Shown: positions 18,906 to 27,427 of the stretch, one piece after another
Numbering within the stretch: position 1 is the first letter of the stretch
Layout: each line of letters starts with the position of its first letter
From: JAFAGO01 sp031987605
Lineage (GTDB): Bacteria; Bacteroidota; Bacteroidia; Flavobacteriales; Weeksellaceae
Reading direction: 5' to 3'
Length of the DNA: 64,000 nucleotides
NCBI GenBank assembly: GCA_031987605.1
Contig: DALZZF010000012.1
Location: forward strand, 1 to 64,000
The notes under the pieces: model-generated
What the model saw: the letters and a program-made list of their open reading frames with translations, nothing else
What the model was told of the DNA's origin: nothing
Databases searched by the model: none
Made by a program: the position numbers and the translations under genes

Positions 18906-18946
18906 AAAAGGCTGTTCCGGAACTCTTGGAACAGCCTTTTTCTTTT
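18906..18946 (+). terminator. Strong rho-independent terminator after bglX
   Basis: A perfect 13-bp stem, AAAAGGCTGTTCC pairing with GGAACAGCCTTTT, with a short loop and a T-rich tail. Confidence 0.93.
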
Positions 18947-19023
18947 TCCGGTAATGAATACCAATTCGGATCATTAGCAAAATCTGGGGATTTAGCAAAA
19001 ATATTGGTTAACAGTGATGATGA

Positions 19024-19093
19024 GAATCCGAAGGATTCAAATTTTTATAGAACAATAATTTTTGTTGAATTGTTCGACCCCGAAGGGGTCGAA
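19024..19093. repeat. Cluster of GAA-loop palindromes
   Basis: Two perfect palindromes share the same three-base loop GAA: GAATCC-GAA-GGATTC at 19024-19038 and TTCGACCCC-GAA-GGGGTCGAA at 19073-19093. They lie in the gene-free interval 18947-19372, which also holds the second copy of the dispersed repeat. The interval looks like a cluster of repetitive extragenic palindromes, not a gene. Confidence 0.7.
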
Positions 19094-19263
19094 TCCCATT
19101 TGAGCATTAGGAATTTCTATAAAAATATGATCTCTTCGAGGTCACAAAAAAAACTAAATATTAATAGGATAAATAAACAGTTCGCTCCCTGGAGCTTTGT
19201 TTTCACAGGCTGATTTTTTTTCTATTAACAGTAAATCCCAACGAGATTAATACAGAGCTCCAA

Positions 19264-19299
19264 AGGAGCAACCTGTTAATAGAATCCATGTTCATTGTA
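19264..19299 (+). repeat. Dispersed intergenic repeat, copy 2
   Basis: Matches positions 50-85 at 30 of 36 bases without gaps. It sits close to the palindrome cluster and upstream of the glutamate synthase-like gene, whose possible -7 element TACATTTG is at 19342-19349. Confidence 0.6.
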
Positions 19300-19372
19300 T
19301 TTCTAATTTTTATCGAACAATGATGATTGTAATATTATCATTACATTTGAGTATAATGAAATTATTATTGAG

Positions 19373-20896
19373 ATGAGAGATAAGTTTTTATCCATCGGTT
19401 TAATTCTGGTGGTCATCACTTGGATTGTTGCCGTTTTGCTGGGAACCTATTTTTGGATTGCGCTTTTGGTGAGCATCATCTACGGAATTGGCGTATACAA
19501 TTCTTTCCAGACCAAACATGCTATTCTTAGAAATTTCCCTGTTTTGGGATACTTCCGATATTTTTTTGAAAATATTTCACCCGAAATGCAACAGTATTTT
19601 ATTGAGCGTGAAACAGATGGGAAACCTTTTCCAAGAAATCAGCGTTCTGCCGTGTACCGCCGTGCAAAAAATATCAGCGATACGGTTCCTTTCGGAACTC
19701 AACTTGAAGTCAACCAACGGAAATATGAAGGCATCAAACATTCTATTTATGCCAAATCACCGATGGAGGAACTTCCCAGAGTTTGGGTGGGCGGAGATCA
19801 GTGTACACAACCGTATCATGCATCACTTTTTAATATTTCGGCAATGAGTTTTGGTTCTTTGAGTGATCGTGCGCAGATTTCATTAAATCGCGGAGCCAAA
19901 AAAGGAAATTTCTATCATAACACCGGTGAAGGCGGTATTTCGCCCTACCATTTGGAAGGCGGAGATTTATGCTGGCAGATCGGAACCGGATATTTTGGAT
20001 GTCGTGATGATGAAGGAAAATTTAATCCAGAACTTTTCAAAAAATATTCTGCTTTGCCCAATGTGAAAATGATCGAAATTAAACTTTCACAAGGCGCAAA
20101 ACCCGGACATGGCGGTGTTTTGCCCGGTGTAAAAAATACGCCGGAAATTGCAAAAATCCGACACGTAACTCCGGGAATGACCATTATTTCACCGCCTTCG
20201 CATTCCGCATTTTCTGATGCGGCCGGATTGCTTCATTTTGTACAGCAACTGCGGGAACTTTCCGGGGGAAAACCCATTGGTTTTAAACTCTGCATTGGCG
20301 ATACCAAAGAGTTTGAGGAAATCTGTATTAAAATGACAGCGCTTAATATTTTCCCCGATTTTATTACTGTAGATGGTGCAGAAGGAGGAACCGGAGCCGC
20401 ACCTCCTGAATTTTCCGATGGAGTGGGAATGCCTTTGGAACCGGCACTGATTTATGTAAACAGAATTCTGAAAGATTATAACGTACGCGACAAATTACGC
20501 GTGATTGCCAGCGGAAAAGTGCTAACTTCTTTGGATATTCTTCGTGCTGTTGCCATGGGAGCGGATATGTGTAATAATGCGCGCGGTTTTATGTTTGCGT
20601 TGGGCTGTATTCAGGCGTTGCGTTGCAATACCAATAATTGCCCGACCGGAGTTGCCACTCAGGATAAAATGTTGATTAAAGGTTTGGATGTTACGGATAA
20701 AAGTGAGCGCGTGTACCATTTTCACAAAAACACACTGCATACCTGCAATGAGCTGATTGCCGCTGCCGGACGTTCTTCTTATGAACAGATAGACGCTTCC
20801 ATGTTTATGCGTGGCGATGAGTTTGAGCATTTATCCGATCTTTATTTCCCGGACATTCTTCAGAAAGTAACTGTAAAGAATACGACAAATTCATAA
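19373..20896 (+). CDS. FMN-binding glutamate synthase family protein
   Basis: A 507-residue protein resembling the synthase (FMN and iron-sulfur) domain of glutamate synthase, without the glutaminase domain. Two membrane segments come first (LILVVITWIVAVLLGTYFW and ALLVSIIYGIGVY). The catalytic part follows, with ISAMSFGSLSDRAQISLNRG, GEGGISPYH, PGHGGVLPG, TVDGAEGGTGAAPPEF and the iron-sulfur loop CNTNNCPTGVATQD. Members probably make glutamate using ferredoxin, or are distant oxidoreductases with another substrate. The N-terminal membrane anchor marks the archaeal/bacterial short form. It stands alone with a terminator behind it. Confidence 0.88.
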   Translation: MRDKFLSIGLILVVITWIVAVLLGTYFWIALLVSIIYGIGVYNSFQTKHAILRNFPVLGYFRYFFENISPEMQQYFIERETDGKPFPRNQRSAVYRRAKNISDTVPFGTQLEVNQRKYEGIKHSIYAKSPMEELPRVWVGGDQCTQPYHASLFNISAMSFGSLSDRAQISLNRGAKKGNFYHNTGEGGISPYHLEGGDLCWQIGTGYFGCRDDEGKFNPELFKKYSALPNVKMIEIKLSQGAKPGHGGVLPGVKNTPEIAKIRHVTPGMTIISPPSHSAFSDAAGLLHFVQQLRELSGGKPIGFKLCIGDTKEFEEICIKMTALNIFPDFITVDGAEGGTGAAPPEFSDGVGMPLEPALIYVNRILKDYNVRDKLRVIASGKVLTSLDILRAVAMGADMCNNARGFMFALGCIQALRCNTNNCPTGVATQDKMLIKGLDVTDKSERVYHFHKNTLHTCNELIAAAGRSSYEQIDASMFMRGDEFEHLSDLYFPDILQKVTVKNTTNS

Positions 20897-20931
20897 AAAA
20901 AGAGACACTCAAAATGAAGTGTCTCTTTTTC
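20897..20931. terminator. Bidirectional terminator between convergent genes
   Basis: The stem AGAGACACT pairs with AGTGTCTCT. It has an A tract on one side and a T tract on the other, so it can serve both the glutamate synthase-like gene and the oppositely oriented endonuclease gene. Confidence 0.85.
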
Positions 20932-20978
20932 TTGTTGCAAATTTTATAATCGGATAGAATTACAAAATATGCAGTAAA

Positions 20979-22079
20979 TTATTCAATAATAAATTTAATA
21001 ACCTGATCGTCGAGTTTCAGGAGATAAATTCCTTTTTGTGTATTTTTCAAAGGAATGTAATTTGTACTGCTGAAAGGTTTTTCAACGGTTTGAAGCAATT
21101 GTCCGGTAAGAGAATATACGTTTGCTTTTGAAATTTTACCAAGAGAATTTCCGGAAACAACCAATTGCCCGTTTTTAACTGGATTTTGCGCAAGAATTAC
21201 GGTGTCCAGAATCGCATTTTCCTGAGCAGAAAGGGTAGAAGTCCAAATTTTGTTTACAAATTCCGGATGGTCTACATAAGGATTTCTGTTTTTCTGATAA
21301 ATGTAACCGTAATCGTTACGATCTAATTCTTTTTGAGAAACCGGATCATCGGAGTTCCATTTTAATAACAAATTGATGTACCATTGATCGAATGCGCGGT
21401 CTTTGCTTCCATCTTGAGGATTGTTGGAATCGTTGTAATCAAAAGTTTGCAGTTTATCTTCATATCGGGTTACGAAATAAAGCAATGCGCGTGCAATATC
21501 ACCTTTAAATTCATCAATCGGTTCGAAAACAGTTCCGTTATATCCCGGGAAATTGCTTGTTCCCAATTTAGAACCATTTTTCGTTGGATTACTGATTGTA
21601 GCAGGTGGGTTTGACAAAGTTCCTACCGTTCCGAAAGGATAATTATTTCGGAAACCGTTTACTTTTCCATCCGTTGGATAAATATGGAAATAATCGCTTC
21701 TCATAGGATATTTACTGTTGAAAAATCCCTGAGGGAAAAGATGTTCACGGTTATAGCAATCACTTTCGTAGGTGTAATTTCCACAAGTTTTTTGTCCGGG
21801 AATAAAGTTATAAGGATCAGCTCCATTCGGATTTTCGGAATAAATATCGAGAATGGTATTGTCATTTTCATAATATTTGTCGAGATCCCCGATTTTATAG
21901 GCATCCATCAACGCATCATATCCTCTGTCAACTGCTCCGTTATTGATGATGGATTTCAGTTTGGTTTTTAAAGTATAACCTGTAAGTCCATCTGTGCCAT
22001 CATAATATCCGGTCGGAATCTGTGCAGAAAGCATTTCCGAACAAATTAAAGCAATTGCAAAAAGTGTAAATTTTTTCAT
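20979..22079 (-). CDS. Secreted endonuclease I family protein with T9SS sorting domain
   Basis: A 366-residue extracellular nuclease. The signal peptide (FAIALICSEMLSAQ) is followed by the endonuclease I domain, with YNREHLFPQGFF (the catalytic His) and DYFHIYPTDGKVNGFRNN. The last ~75 residues form a Por secretion (type A) sorting domain, with the pattern NPVKNGQLVV, VYSLTGQLLQT and GIYLLKLDD, which sends the protein out through the type IX system. It probably degrades environmental DNA for nutrients. The ATG at 22079 is chosen over 22112 because it starts the signal peptide. A -7 element (TAAATTTG on the minus strand, 22110-22117) lies just upstream. Confidence 0.9.
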   Translation of the reverse strand: MKKFTLFAIALICSEMLSAQIPTGYYDGTDGLTGYTLKTKLKSIINNGAVDRGYDALMDAYKIGDLDKYYENDNTILDIYSENPNGADPYNFIPGQKTCGNYTYESDCYNREHLFPQGFFNSKYPMRSDYFHIYPTDGKVNGFRNNYPFGTVGTLSNPPATISNPTKNGSKLGTSNFPGYNGTVFEPIDEFKGDIARALLYFVTRYEDKLQTFDYNDSNNPQDGSKDRAFDQWYINLLLKWNSDDPVSQKELDRNDYGYIYQKNRNPYVDHPEFVNKIWTSTLSAQENAILDTVILAQNPVKNGQLVVSGNSLGKISKANVYSLTGQLLQTVEKPFSSTNYIPLKNTQKGIYLLKLDDQVIKFIIE

Positions 22080-22138
22080 AATCAAAATATATTTGAATAA
22101 AAGTGGCTGCAAATTTAGTGAAAATATTAGCGGTGAAA

Positions 22139-23344
22139 TTATTTCTTAAGATAATTTTTGTTAATCTTGGAAAAAAACCACGATACAATAAATCCAAATG
22201 ATGCGGCTGTGAATGAGACGATTAAGTAATTATTCAGATTAATGTTCACCGGAAACGGAAGACCGGGCATGGTTTCAAAAAAACCGGTATACCATTGGAA
22301 CAAACAAATGATGCTGCCTACTATTAATCCGCATATAATCCCAAAAATTACAATCAGAATGCCGGTGTAGAAATATACATTCCGGAGTTGGCTTAACGGA
22401 AGTCCCAGTGAAATCAATGAATTTGCCTGCAACCTTTTGTCCAGTTGAAGAATGATGATCGCTCCTGCAAGATTAAAAGTCGTAATCAGAATTACCAAAC
22501 CAAAAATCAGGTAAATAAAGATTTTTTCGGTATTAATCATTTTCCAGAATGCTGCATTTTCTTCTGCTTTTGTTTTAATGATATATTTGCTCCCTAATTG
22601 ATCTGAAAGTGTAGATTTCACGGCATTTGCCAGATCAGGATTTTTGAGTTTAATCACAATTTCATACGCCGATTTTTTGGGAAGATTGAGCAATTCCTGC
22701 GTGAGTTCCAACGGGCTGATAATGGTATTGTCCATTTGCCCTTTTCCGGGAAATACACCGGTTACGTAGATCTCCTTTTTATTGAAAATATCTTCTTCTT
22801 TGTTGATGATTCCTGTTCCGGGTTTTGGCATTAAAACCGTGGCATAATCTACATTTCCTCCAACCGGAATGGAGAGTCGGTTGTCCAGCTGGTTTTCCAT
22901 GATGACTTCATTGGAAAATTTAAAACTCGGATAAGAACCGAAGAAAATATCTTTATTAATGGGGTTTACCCCAATATAAGCCGAATCTACACCACGCAGA
23001 ATGGCAATATCCCCATTTTCACCGTAAGTGATGTAGACTTTCTCTTCAATGGTTTTGGAAAATGTGAGAATATCCGGATTTTTTTTAAGCGTTTTGCTTA
23101 CTTTATCAATATCAGAAAGTGTTTTTCCGGTCGTACTTTTAACGGTGAGATCCGCATGCAGATTCGTAATCATATCGCGGTTTAAATCTTCCAGACCGGA
23201 AAATACCGAAATAATGATGAACATTGCAGCAACCGCCACCATCATGGCTACTGCAGCCAGCCAGGTAATAAAAGTTACGGCTGTACTGCCTTTCCGTGCA
23301 ATAAGATAGCGCTGGGCAATATAAAATGCAGTGGAGTTTTTCAA
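22139..23344 (-). CDS. FtsX-type ABC transporter permease (LolE-like)
   Basis: A 401-residue inner-membrane permease of the MacB/LolCE type. One membrane helix lies near residues 25-50 (the FITWLAAVAMMVAVAAMF region), a periplasmic domain spans about 50-270, and three helices are at the C terminus (IYLIFGLVILITTFNLAGA and following). The N-terminal start FYIAQRYLIARKGSTAVTFI is typical of lipoprotein-releasing permeases. It probably extracts lipoproteins from the inner membrane together with an ATPase that is not encoded nearby. It lies 12 bases downstream of rbfA and is likely cotranscribed with it. Confidence 0.85.
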   Translation of the reverse strand: MKNSTAFYIAQRYLIARKGSTAVTFITWLAAVAMMVAVAAMFIIISVFSGLEDLNRDMITNLHADLTVKSTTGKTLSDIDKVSKTLKKNPDILTFSKTIEEKVYITYGENGDIAILRGVDSAYIGVNPINKDIFFGSYPSFKFSNEVIMENQLDNRLSIPVGGNVDYATVLMPKPGTGIINKEEDIFNKKEIYVTGVFPGKGQMDNTIISPLELTQELLNLPKKSAYEIVIKLKNPDLANAVKSTLSDQLGSKYIIKTKAEENAAFWKMINTEKIFIYLIFGLVILITTFNLAGAIIILQLDKRLQANSLISLGLPLSQLRNVYFYTGILIVIFGIICGLIVGSIICLFQWYTGFFETMPGLPFPVNINLNNYLIVSFTAASFGFIVSWFFSKINKNYLKK

Positions 23345-23356
23345 GATATTCCGGTT

Positions 23357-23719
23357 TTAGAGCACAGGATTATCGCCTTCGCCTTTCAGTTCTTGTTCAA
23401 TGCGTTCTACATCATCCAGCGAAGTGTCGAGGAAAAAACTCAGTTCCGGAATAATGCGTACCTGTTTGGCCATTTTCTGTCCGATAAAATTGCGATATTG
23501 GGATTTGTTTTCCTCAATTTCTTTCATAATTGGCTTCCTATATTCCTGAGGAAAAATGCTGAGATAAATGCGTGCGATTCCCAAATCTGCAGTAACTTTT
23601 ACATCCGAAACACTTACCAGAAAATGCTGTTTGCTTTCTGCAGCCTGTTTCCTGAAAAGCTCCGCAAAATCTTCCTGGATAATTTGTGCAACTTTACGTT
23701 GTCTGTTACTTTCATTCAT
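23357..23719 (-). CDS. rbfA: 30S ribosome-binding factor A
   Basis: A 120-residue KH-like protein that helps mature the 30S ribosomal subunit at the 5' end of 16S rRNA. It opens with NRQRKVAQIIQEDFAELF and has the strand VSVSDVKVTADLGIARIYLS and the family ending MAKQVRIIPELSFFLDTSL. Size and order are normal. The start codon lies only 4 bases from a -7 element on the same strand (23724-23731), so the message may be nearly or fully leaderless. Confidence 0.93.
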   Translation of the reverse strand: MNESNRQRKVAQIIQEDFAELFRKQAAESKQHFLVSVSDVKVTADLGIARIYLSIFPQEYRKPIMKEIEENKSQYRNFIGQKMAKQVRIIPELSFFLDTSLDDVERIEQELKGEGDNPVL

Positions 23720-23723
23720 GCTG

Positions 23724-23740
23724 CAAATTTAGTATTTTTG
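23724..23740. promoter_or_regulatory. Back-to-back promoters for rbfA and mce
   Basis: In the 17 bases CAAATTTAGTATTTTTG the minus strand reads TAAATTTG (for rbfA, 23724-23731) and the plus strand reads TATTTTTG (for mce, 23733-23740). Both match TAnnTTTG exactly. Confidence 0.55.
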
Positions 23741-23840
23741 TGTGAAATAATCAGGATGGAAGATTGAAGATGGAAGCACAAAGTTTATTCTTTACCTCAT
23801 CTTCCCACTTTCCACTTCCATTTCCCAACAATACACTTTT

Positions 23841-24239
23841 ATGAAAATAGAACATTTAGGCATTGCCGTAAAATCTTTGCAGAATTCCGATCCGCTTTTT
23901 GAAAAACTTCTGGGGATTTCTAATTATAAACAGGAAAAAGTTGAGCGAGAAGGCGTTCTCACGTCCTTTTACCAAGTAGGAGAAAGCAAAATTGAACTGT
24001 TGGAAGCCAGTAATCCGGAAAGTCCGATCTCTAAATTCATTGAAAAGAAAGGAGAGGGGATTCACCATATCGCTTTTGGAGTAGAAGATATAAAAACTGA
24101 AATTGAAAGATTAAAGAAAGAGGGATTTCAGTTTATCTCCGAAGAACCGAAAGAAGGAGCGGATAATAAATTGGTGGTATTTCTGCATCCGAAATCCACA
24201 AATGGCGTTTTGGTAGAATTATGTCAGGAAAAGCCATAA
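23841..24239 (+). CDS. mce: Methylmalonyl-CoA epimerase
   Basis: A 132-residue glyoxalase-fold protein that interconverts the (R) and (S) forms of methylmalonyl-CoA, next to methylmalonyl-CoA mutase in propionate and odd-chain metabolism. It starts with KIEHLGIAVKSLQNSDPLF, carries GEGIHHIAFGVEDI with metal-binding His, and ends with FLHPKSTNGVLVELCQEK with the other ligands. The presence of B12-dependent enzymes elsewhere (class II ribonucleotide reductase) fits a cobalamin-using cell. Confidence 0.93.
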   Translation: MKIEHLGIAVKSLQNSDPLFEKLLGISNYKQEKVEREGVLTSFYQVGESKIELLEASNPESPISKFIEKKGEGIHHIAFGVEDIKTEIERLKKEGFQFISEEPKEGADNKLVVFLHPKSTNGVLVELCQEKP

Positions 24240-24266
24240 ATTATTTTGAAATAATAGAAAAAATAC

Positions 24267-24274
24267 TATTTTTG
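24267..24274 (+). promoter_or_regulatory. -7 element of the tRNA gene
   Basis: TATTTTTG matches TAnnTTTG exactly, with TTTTG about 18 bases upstream (ending at 24248) as a -33 element. The tRNA begins 29 bases downstream of it. Confidence 0.6.
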
Positions 24275-24302
24275 CACTCACAAATTTCTCACCCAAATTT
24301 GC

Positions 24303-24376
24303 GGTCCTATAGCTCAGTTGGTTAGAGCACCTGACTCATAATCAGGTTGTCCTTGGTTCGAGCCCAAGTGGGACCA
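24303..24376 (+). tRNA. tRNA with CAT anticodon (elongator Met, or Ile2)
   Basis: A complete cloverleaf is visible: acceptor stem GGTCCTA pairing with TGGGACC, D-loop region AGCTCAGTTGGTTAGAGC, anticodon arm CCTGACTCATAATCAGG with anticodon CAT, and a T-arm with GGTTCGAGCCC. CCA is not encoded. From the sequence alone I cannot decide between elongator methionine and the lysidine-modified isoleucine tRNA. The island begins directly after it, so it is the likely integration site of the mobile elements. Confidence 0.93.
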
Positions 24377-24387
24377 CTTTAATAATC

Positions 24388-24420
24388 AAGCACTTACAGA
24401 AATGTAGGTGCTTTTTTTAT
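24388..24420 (+). terminator. Terminator after the tRNA
   Basis: AAGCACTTAC pairs with GTAGGTGCTT (one G-T wobble) and is followed by seven Ts. Confidence 0.8.
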
Positions 24421-24426
24421 GTATTC

Positions 24427-24448
24427 TGACGAACATTTGACGAACATT
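24427..24448 (+). repeat. Tandem 11-bp repeat TGACGAACATT
   Basis: TGACGAACATT occurs twice without a gap, 50 bases after the tRNA. The TGACGA core recurs, in both orientations, in the region 46713-46957 between the RepA-like and primase-like genes. Its place next to the likely integration site suggests arm-type recombinase or excisionase sites, or an iteron, but this is inference. Confidence 0.5.
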
Positions 24449-24519
24449 TAAAGTGATGTTAAATATTTTAAAAATTATTTTTTAGACATTTTTATGTTAT
24501 TTTGTTTCAAAATCACAAT

Positions 24520-25494
24520 ATGCTAAATTCAATATTTTCTTATTTCGTAGTTTGTTATCCTGTGGTAATATCACTTTATGTTATAATCATTTTTTACTTC
24601 GCAATTTTTCCAAGTGTCTACCAATTGTTTAGGTATGATGAATGGAGATATTCGAAAGGCTTTAATGGTAAGAAAATTTTAAATTTGAGTTCCCTTAGTA
24701 TATTTTTCGTACTTGTCCTCTGGTGGTATATAAGTGTATTGTCACAAAATAGTACTAATTCGGATATTGAATATATAAATGATTTATTTCCATCATTTTT
24801 TCTATTAACTGTCACAACTGCTTCAATATACTTTCTTTTTCATAAATATTCTATAGCTATTTTTAGATTAACTATAAAAAAGAATACAAAAGGAGAAGAT
24901 TTGCTCGAACCTAAAAATTTAAATGCCATAAATGATAATCAATCGTCAATTGTTAATAATTATCAGAGTAATTTTAATACGCTTCTCAATATTGATAATT
25001 CTCGAAGCGAAACAAAAATTGATAATTCTTCAAGCAATGAATATACAAGTGAAATAAATATTGACATCTCTAAGAATGAAACAAATATTGATAATCCAGT
25101 AGTAAATATTATAAAAAAAAATCAATCATTAAATCCCATACTTAAAAACCTTAATGAAATTCAATTAGGAAAAATTTTAGATGAATTCAGTAGTACAATT
25201 GAGATTGATAAAAATTCATTAAATAGATTATTTAGTCTATTTCAGGGATACGAAATTTTAGAAAGAATACAAATAAAAGTATTTATGAATAAGAAAACTA
25301 AAAAAGTAGATTATACCCCAGGTATTAATTTTTTGAAAAAAATTTTGAAGTTGGAAAATGTAATTAATCCTTACACTGGAAAAGAATTTAAAGCTACTGA
25401 TATAGCTATTATAGTAAATAGTTTTTTTTATTTTGTTAAAAACGATGGTGAAACTAAATCAGAAATAACCGTTCAAGATTTATTTCATAAGTAG
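24520..25494 (+). CDS. Hypothetical membrane protein with Asn/Ser-rich linker
   Basis: I do not recognise this 324-residue protein. Its first ~130 residues contain three to four membrane segments (starting IFSYFVVCYPVVISLYVIII, then LSSLSIFFVLVLWWYISVL and FFLLTVTTASIYFLF). A low-complexity linker follows, with repeated IDNS/IDIS/IDNP words (residues about 155-200), then a C-terminal helical domain of ~125 residues. The gene is very A+T-rich and is the first gene of the island. A start at 24502 (TTG) is possible but ATG 24520 is better. The fold suggests a membrane-anchored accessory protein; no function is proposed. Confidence 0.6.
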   Translation: MLNSIFSYFVVCYPVVISLYVIIIFYFAIFPSVYQLFRYDEWRYSKGFNGKKILNLSSLSIFFVLVLWWYISVLSQNSTNSDIEYINDLFPSFFLLTVTTASIYFLFHKYSIAIFRLTIKKNTKGEDLLEPKNLNAINDNQSSIVNNYQSNFNTLLNIDNSRSETKIDNSSSNEYTSEINIDISKNETNIDNPVVNIIKKNQSLNPILKNLNEIQLGKILDEFSSTIEIDKNSLNRLFSLFQGYEILERIQIKVFMNKKTKKVDYTPGINFLKKILKLENVINPYTGKEFKATDIAIIVNSFFYFVKNDGETKSEITVQDLFHK

Positions 25495-25495
25495 G

Positions 25496-25526
25496 TTATT
25501 GTAAAGTATCTTTTTTTACAATAATT
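25496..25526 (+). terminator. Hairpin after the hypothetical membrane protein
   Basis: TTATTGTAAA and TTTACAATAA form a perfect 10-bp stem with a T-rich loop, directly behind the stop codon. It probably ends transcription. Confidence 0.55.
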
Positions 25527-25561
25527 TATTATTATTTCTCCGTATAAATAATTGAAAAACG

Positions 25562-25608
25562 CTTTATTCATGGCGTTTTTATTATGGTGAATAATAATAA
25601 AAAATTAC
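25562..25608 (+). repeat. 47-bp direct repeat, left copy
   Basis: Matches 45122-45168 at 40 of 47 bases without gaps. Weaker similarity continues for about 50 bases to the left. The repeat stops exactly where the coding remains of a truncated alcohol dehydrogenase begin (codon at 25609), so it marks a junction. It could be an attachment-site relic or the edge of a related element. Confidence 0.65.
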
Positions 25609-26265
25609 ACATCCGAAAGCATTGTAGTAAATGAAAATTATGTAGTCCATATTCCCGAAACGTTGGAATTACCAAGCGTTGCACCTATACTTTGTGCGGG
25701 TATTACAGTCTATTCCCCATTAAAACATTGGAAAGCAGGAGCAGGTAAAAATGTAGGTATCATTGGCATTGGAGGTTTAGGGCATTTAGCTATTTAGATT
25801 GCCAAATCAATGGGAGCTTTTGTAACCGTATTTACCACATCACAGGCAAAGGTGGACGATGCCAAACGTTTGGGAGCAAATAGCGTTGTACTATCAACCA
25901 ATGCAGAGCAAATGAAAAACTGCCCTAAACAAGATATGATTTTAGATACCGTTTCAGCAAAACACGACATCAATGCGTATATCAGTTTACTAAAAACAGA
26001 CGGTTCATTGGTAATGGTGGGATTGCCTGCCGAACAACTTGAAATTAGTGCTTTCAATATCGTACACGGACAGAAAAGTTTTTCGGGTTCAAACATCGGG
26101 GGCATTGCCGAAACACAGGAAGTATTGAATTTTTGTGCCGAACACAACATTACCGCAGACATTGAACTGATTGGAGTAAACCAAATCAACAATGCTTTTG
26201 AGCGTTTGGAAAAAGGCGATGTAAAATACCGTTTTGTAATTGATTTGGCGAGTTTGAAAAACTAA
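25609..26265 (+). pseudogene. 5'-truncated zinc-type alcohol dehydrogenase with internal stop
   Basis: The reading frame begins mid-protein at SESIVVNENYVVHIPETL, continues through the cofactor-binding segment NVGIIGIGGLGHLAI, meets a TAG at 25795-25797 where a Lys codon is expected, and runs on to KYRFVIDLASLKN. It matches the C-terminal two thirds of NAD(P)-dependent alcohol dehydrogenases of the YahK/AdhP-like group. The missing 5' part coincides with the end of the 47-bp repeat, so the truncation came with a rearrangement there. It is not functional. Confidence 0.85.
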
Positions 26266-26281
26266 TTTAAACAGAAATAGA

Positions 26282-27322
26282 ATGAAAAAATTATCTATAC
26301 TAATGGCAACAGCTTTACTAACATTAGGGGCTTGCCAACAAACAAAAAGAAGAAATGAAACAGGCAGAGCAAACAGAACACTATACATTTGAATTGAGCG
26401 ACAAAGTAACACGCCAAAAAGTAACCTTTAAAAATCGTTACGGCATTACATTAACAGGCGATTTATACATTCCGAAAAACCACAGCAACGAACCTTTACC
26501 AGCACTTGCCATTAGCGGACCTTTCGGAGCAGTAAAAGAACAATCATCGGGATTATATGCTAACCAAATGGCAGAACGTGGATTTGTTGCATTAGCCTTT
26601 GACCCGTCTTATACAGGCGAAAGCGGAGGCGAACCTCGTGCCGTTGCATCGCCCGACATCAACACCGAAGATTTCAGTTCAGCAGTTGATTTTCTTGGAA
26701 TACAAAAAATTGTTGATAGAAATAAAATAGGCATCATTGGTATTTGCGTTTGGGGCGGTATGGCTTTAAATGCAGTTGCCATTGATAAACGAGTAAAAGC
26801 CGTTGCAACAACAAGTATGTACGATATGTCGAGAGTGATGTCAAAAGGATATTACGATAAAATGACCGCAGAAGAACGTACTAAATATTGGAACAATTAG
26901 GCGAGCAACGTTGGAAAGACGCAGAAGCAGGAACATTCCAAGCAGGAGCAGTATTAAACGCTGAAAAACTGAAAGGCGATGAACCACAATTTGTAAAAGA
27001 ATATCACGACTATTACCGAACACCAAGAGGATTTCACGAACGTTCTTTAAATTCAACAGGAGCGTGGAATGCTACAAATGCGTTATCATTTATGAATATG
27101 CCTATTTTGACTTACATAAAAGAGATTTCCCCAAGACCAATGTTACTGATTGCAGGGGAAAAAGCACACTCACGTTATTTCAGCGAAGATGCTTATAAAA
27201 ACGCTTCCGAACCAAAAGAGCTGATGATTATTCCTAACGCTGTTCACGTGGATTTATACGACAAAATAGATGTAATTCCATTTGACAAATTAGATACATT
27301 CTTTAAAGAGCATTTAAAGTAG
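26282..27322 (+). pseudogene. Frameshifted lipoprotein alpha/beta hydrolase (dienelactone hydrolase-like)
   Basis: Three consecutive frames together read as one protein. It opens with a lipoprotein signal (TALLTLGACQQ). A frameshift follows at the A-run near 26341-26350, then a hydrolase part with ISGPFGAVKEQSSG and the nucleophile segment GIICVWGGMALN-like (read as GIIGICVWGGMALN). A second frameshift at about 26885-26892 leads back into the first frame, with a C-terminal part holding the acid and His region (LLIAGEKAHSR and NAVHVDLYD). One extra base and one missing base explain both shifts. A Cys nucleophile makes a dienelactone-hydrolase-like enzyme likely. As it stands the gene cannot make the full protein. 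Confidence 0.8.
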
Positions 27323-27341
27323 AATTTTTCTCGATATAAAT

Positions 27342-27380
27342 AAAGCCTTTCAGCAAGTAGTTGAAAGGCTTTGTTTTTTT
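27342..27380 (+). terminator. Rho-independent terminator after the hydrolase remnant
   Basis: AAAGCCTTTCA pairs perfectly with TGAAAGGCTTT around a 9-base loop, followed by a T-rich tract. Confidence 0.9.
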
Positions 27381-27427
27381 AAGGAGTTAAAACCATTCCC
27401 AAAAAAGAATAAAAAGGTAGCAAAGGT

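Noticed and set aside
18947..19213. Protein-coding frame downstream of bglX
   Set aside because: The open frame runs through a terminator and palindromic repeats and resembles no protein; it is a chance frame.
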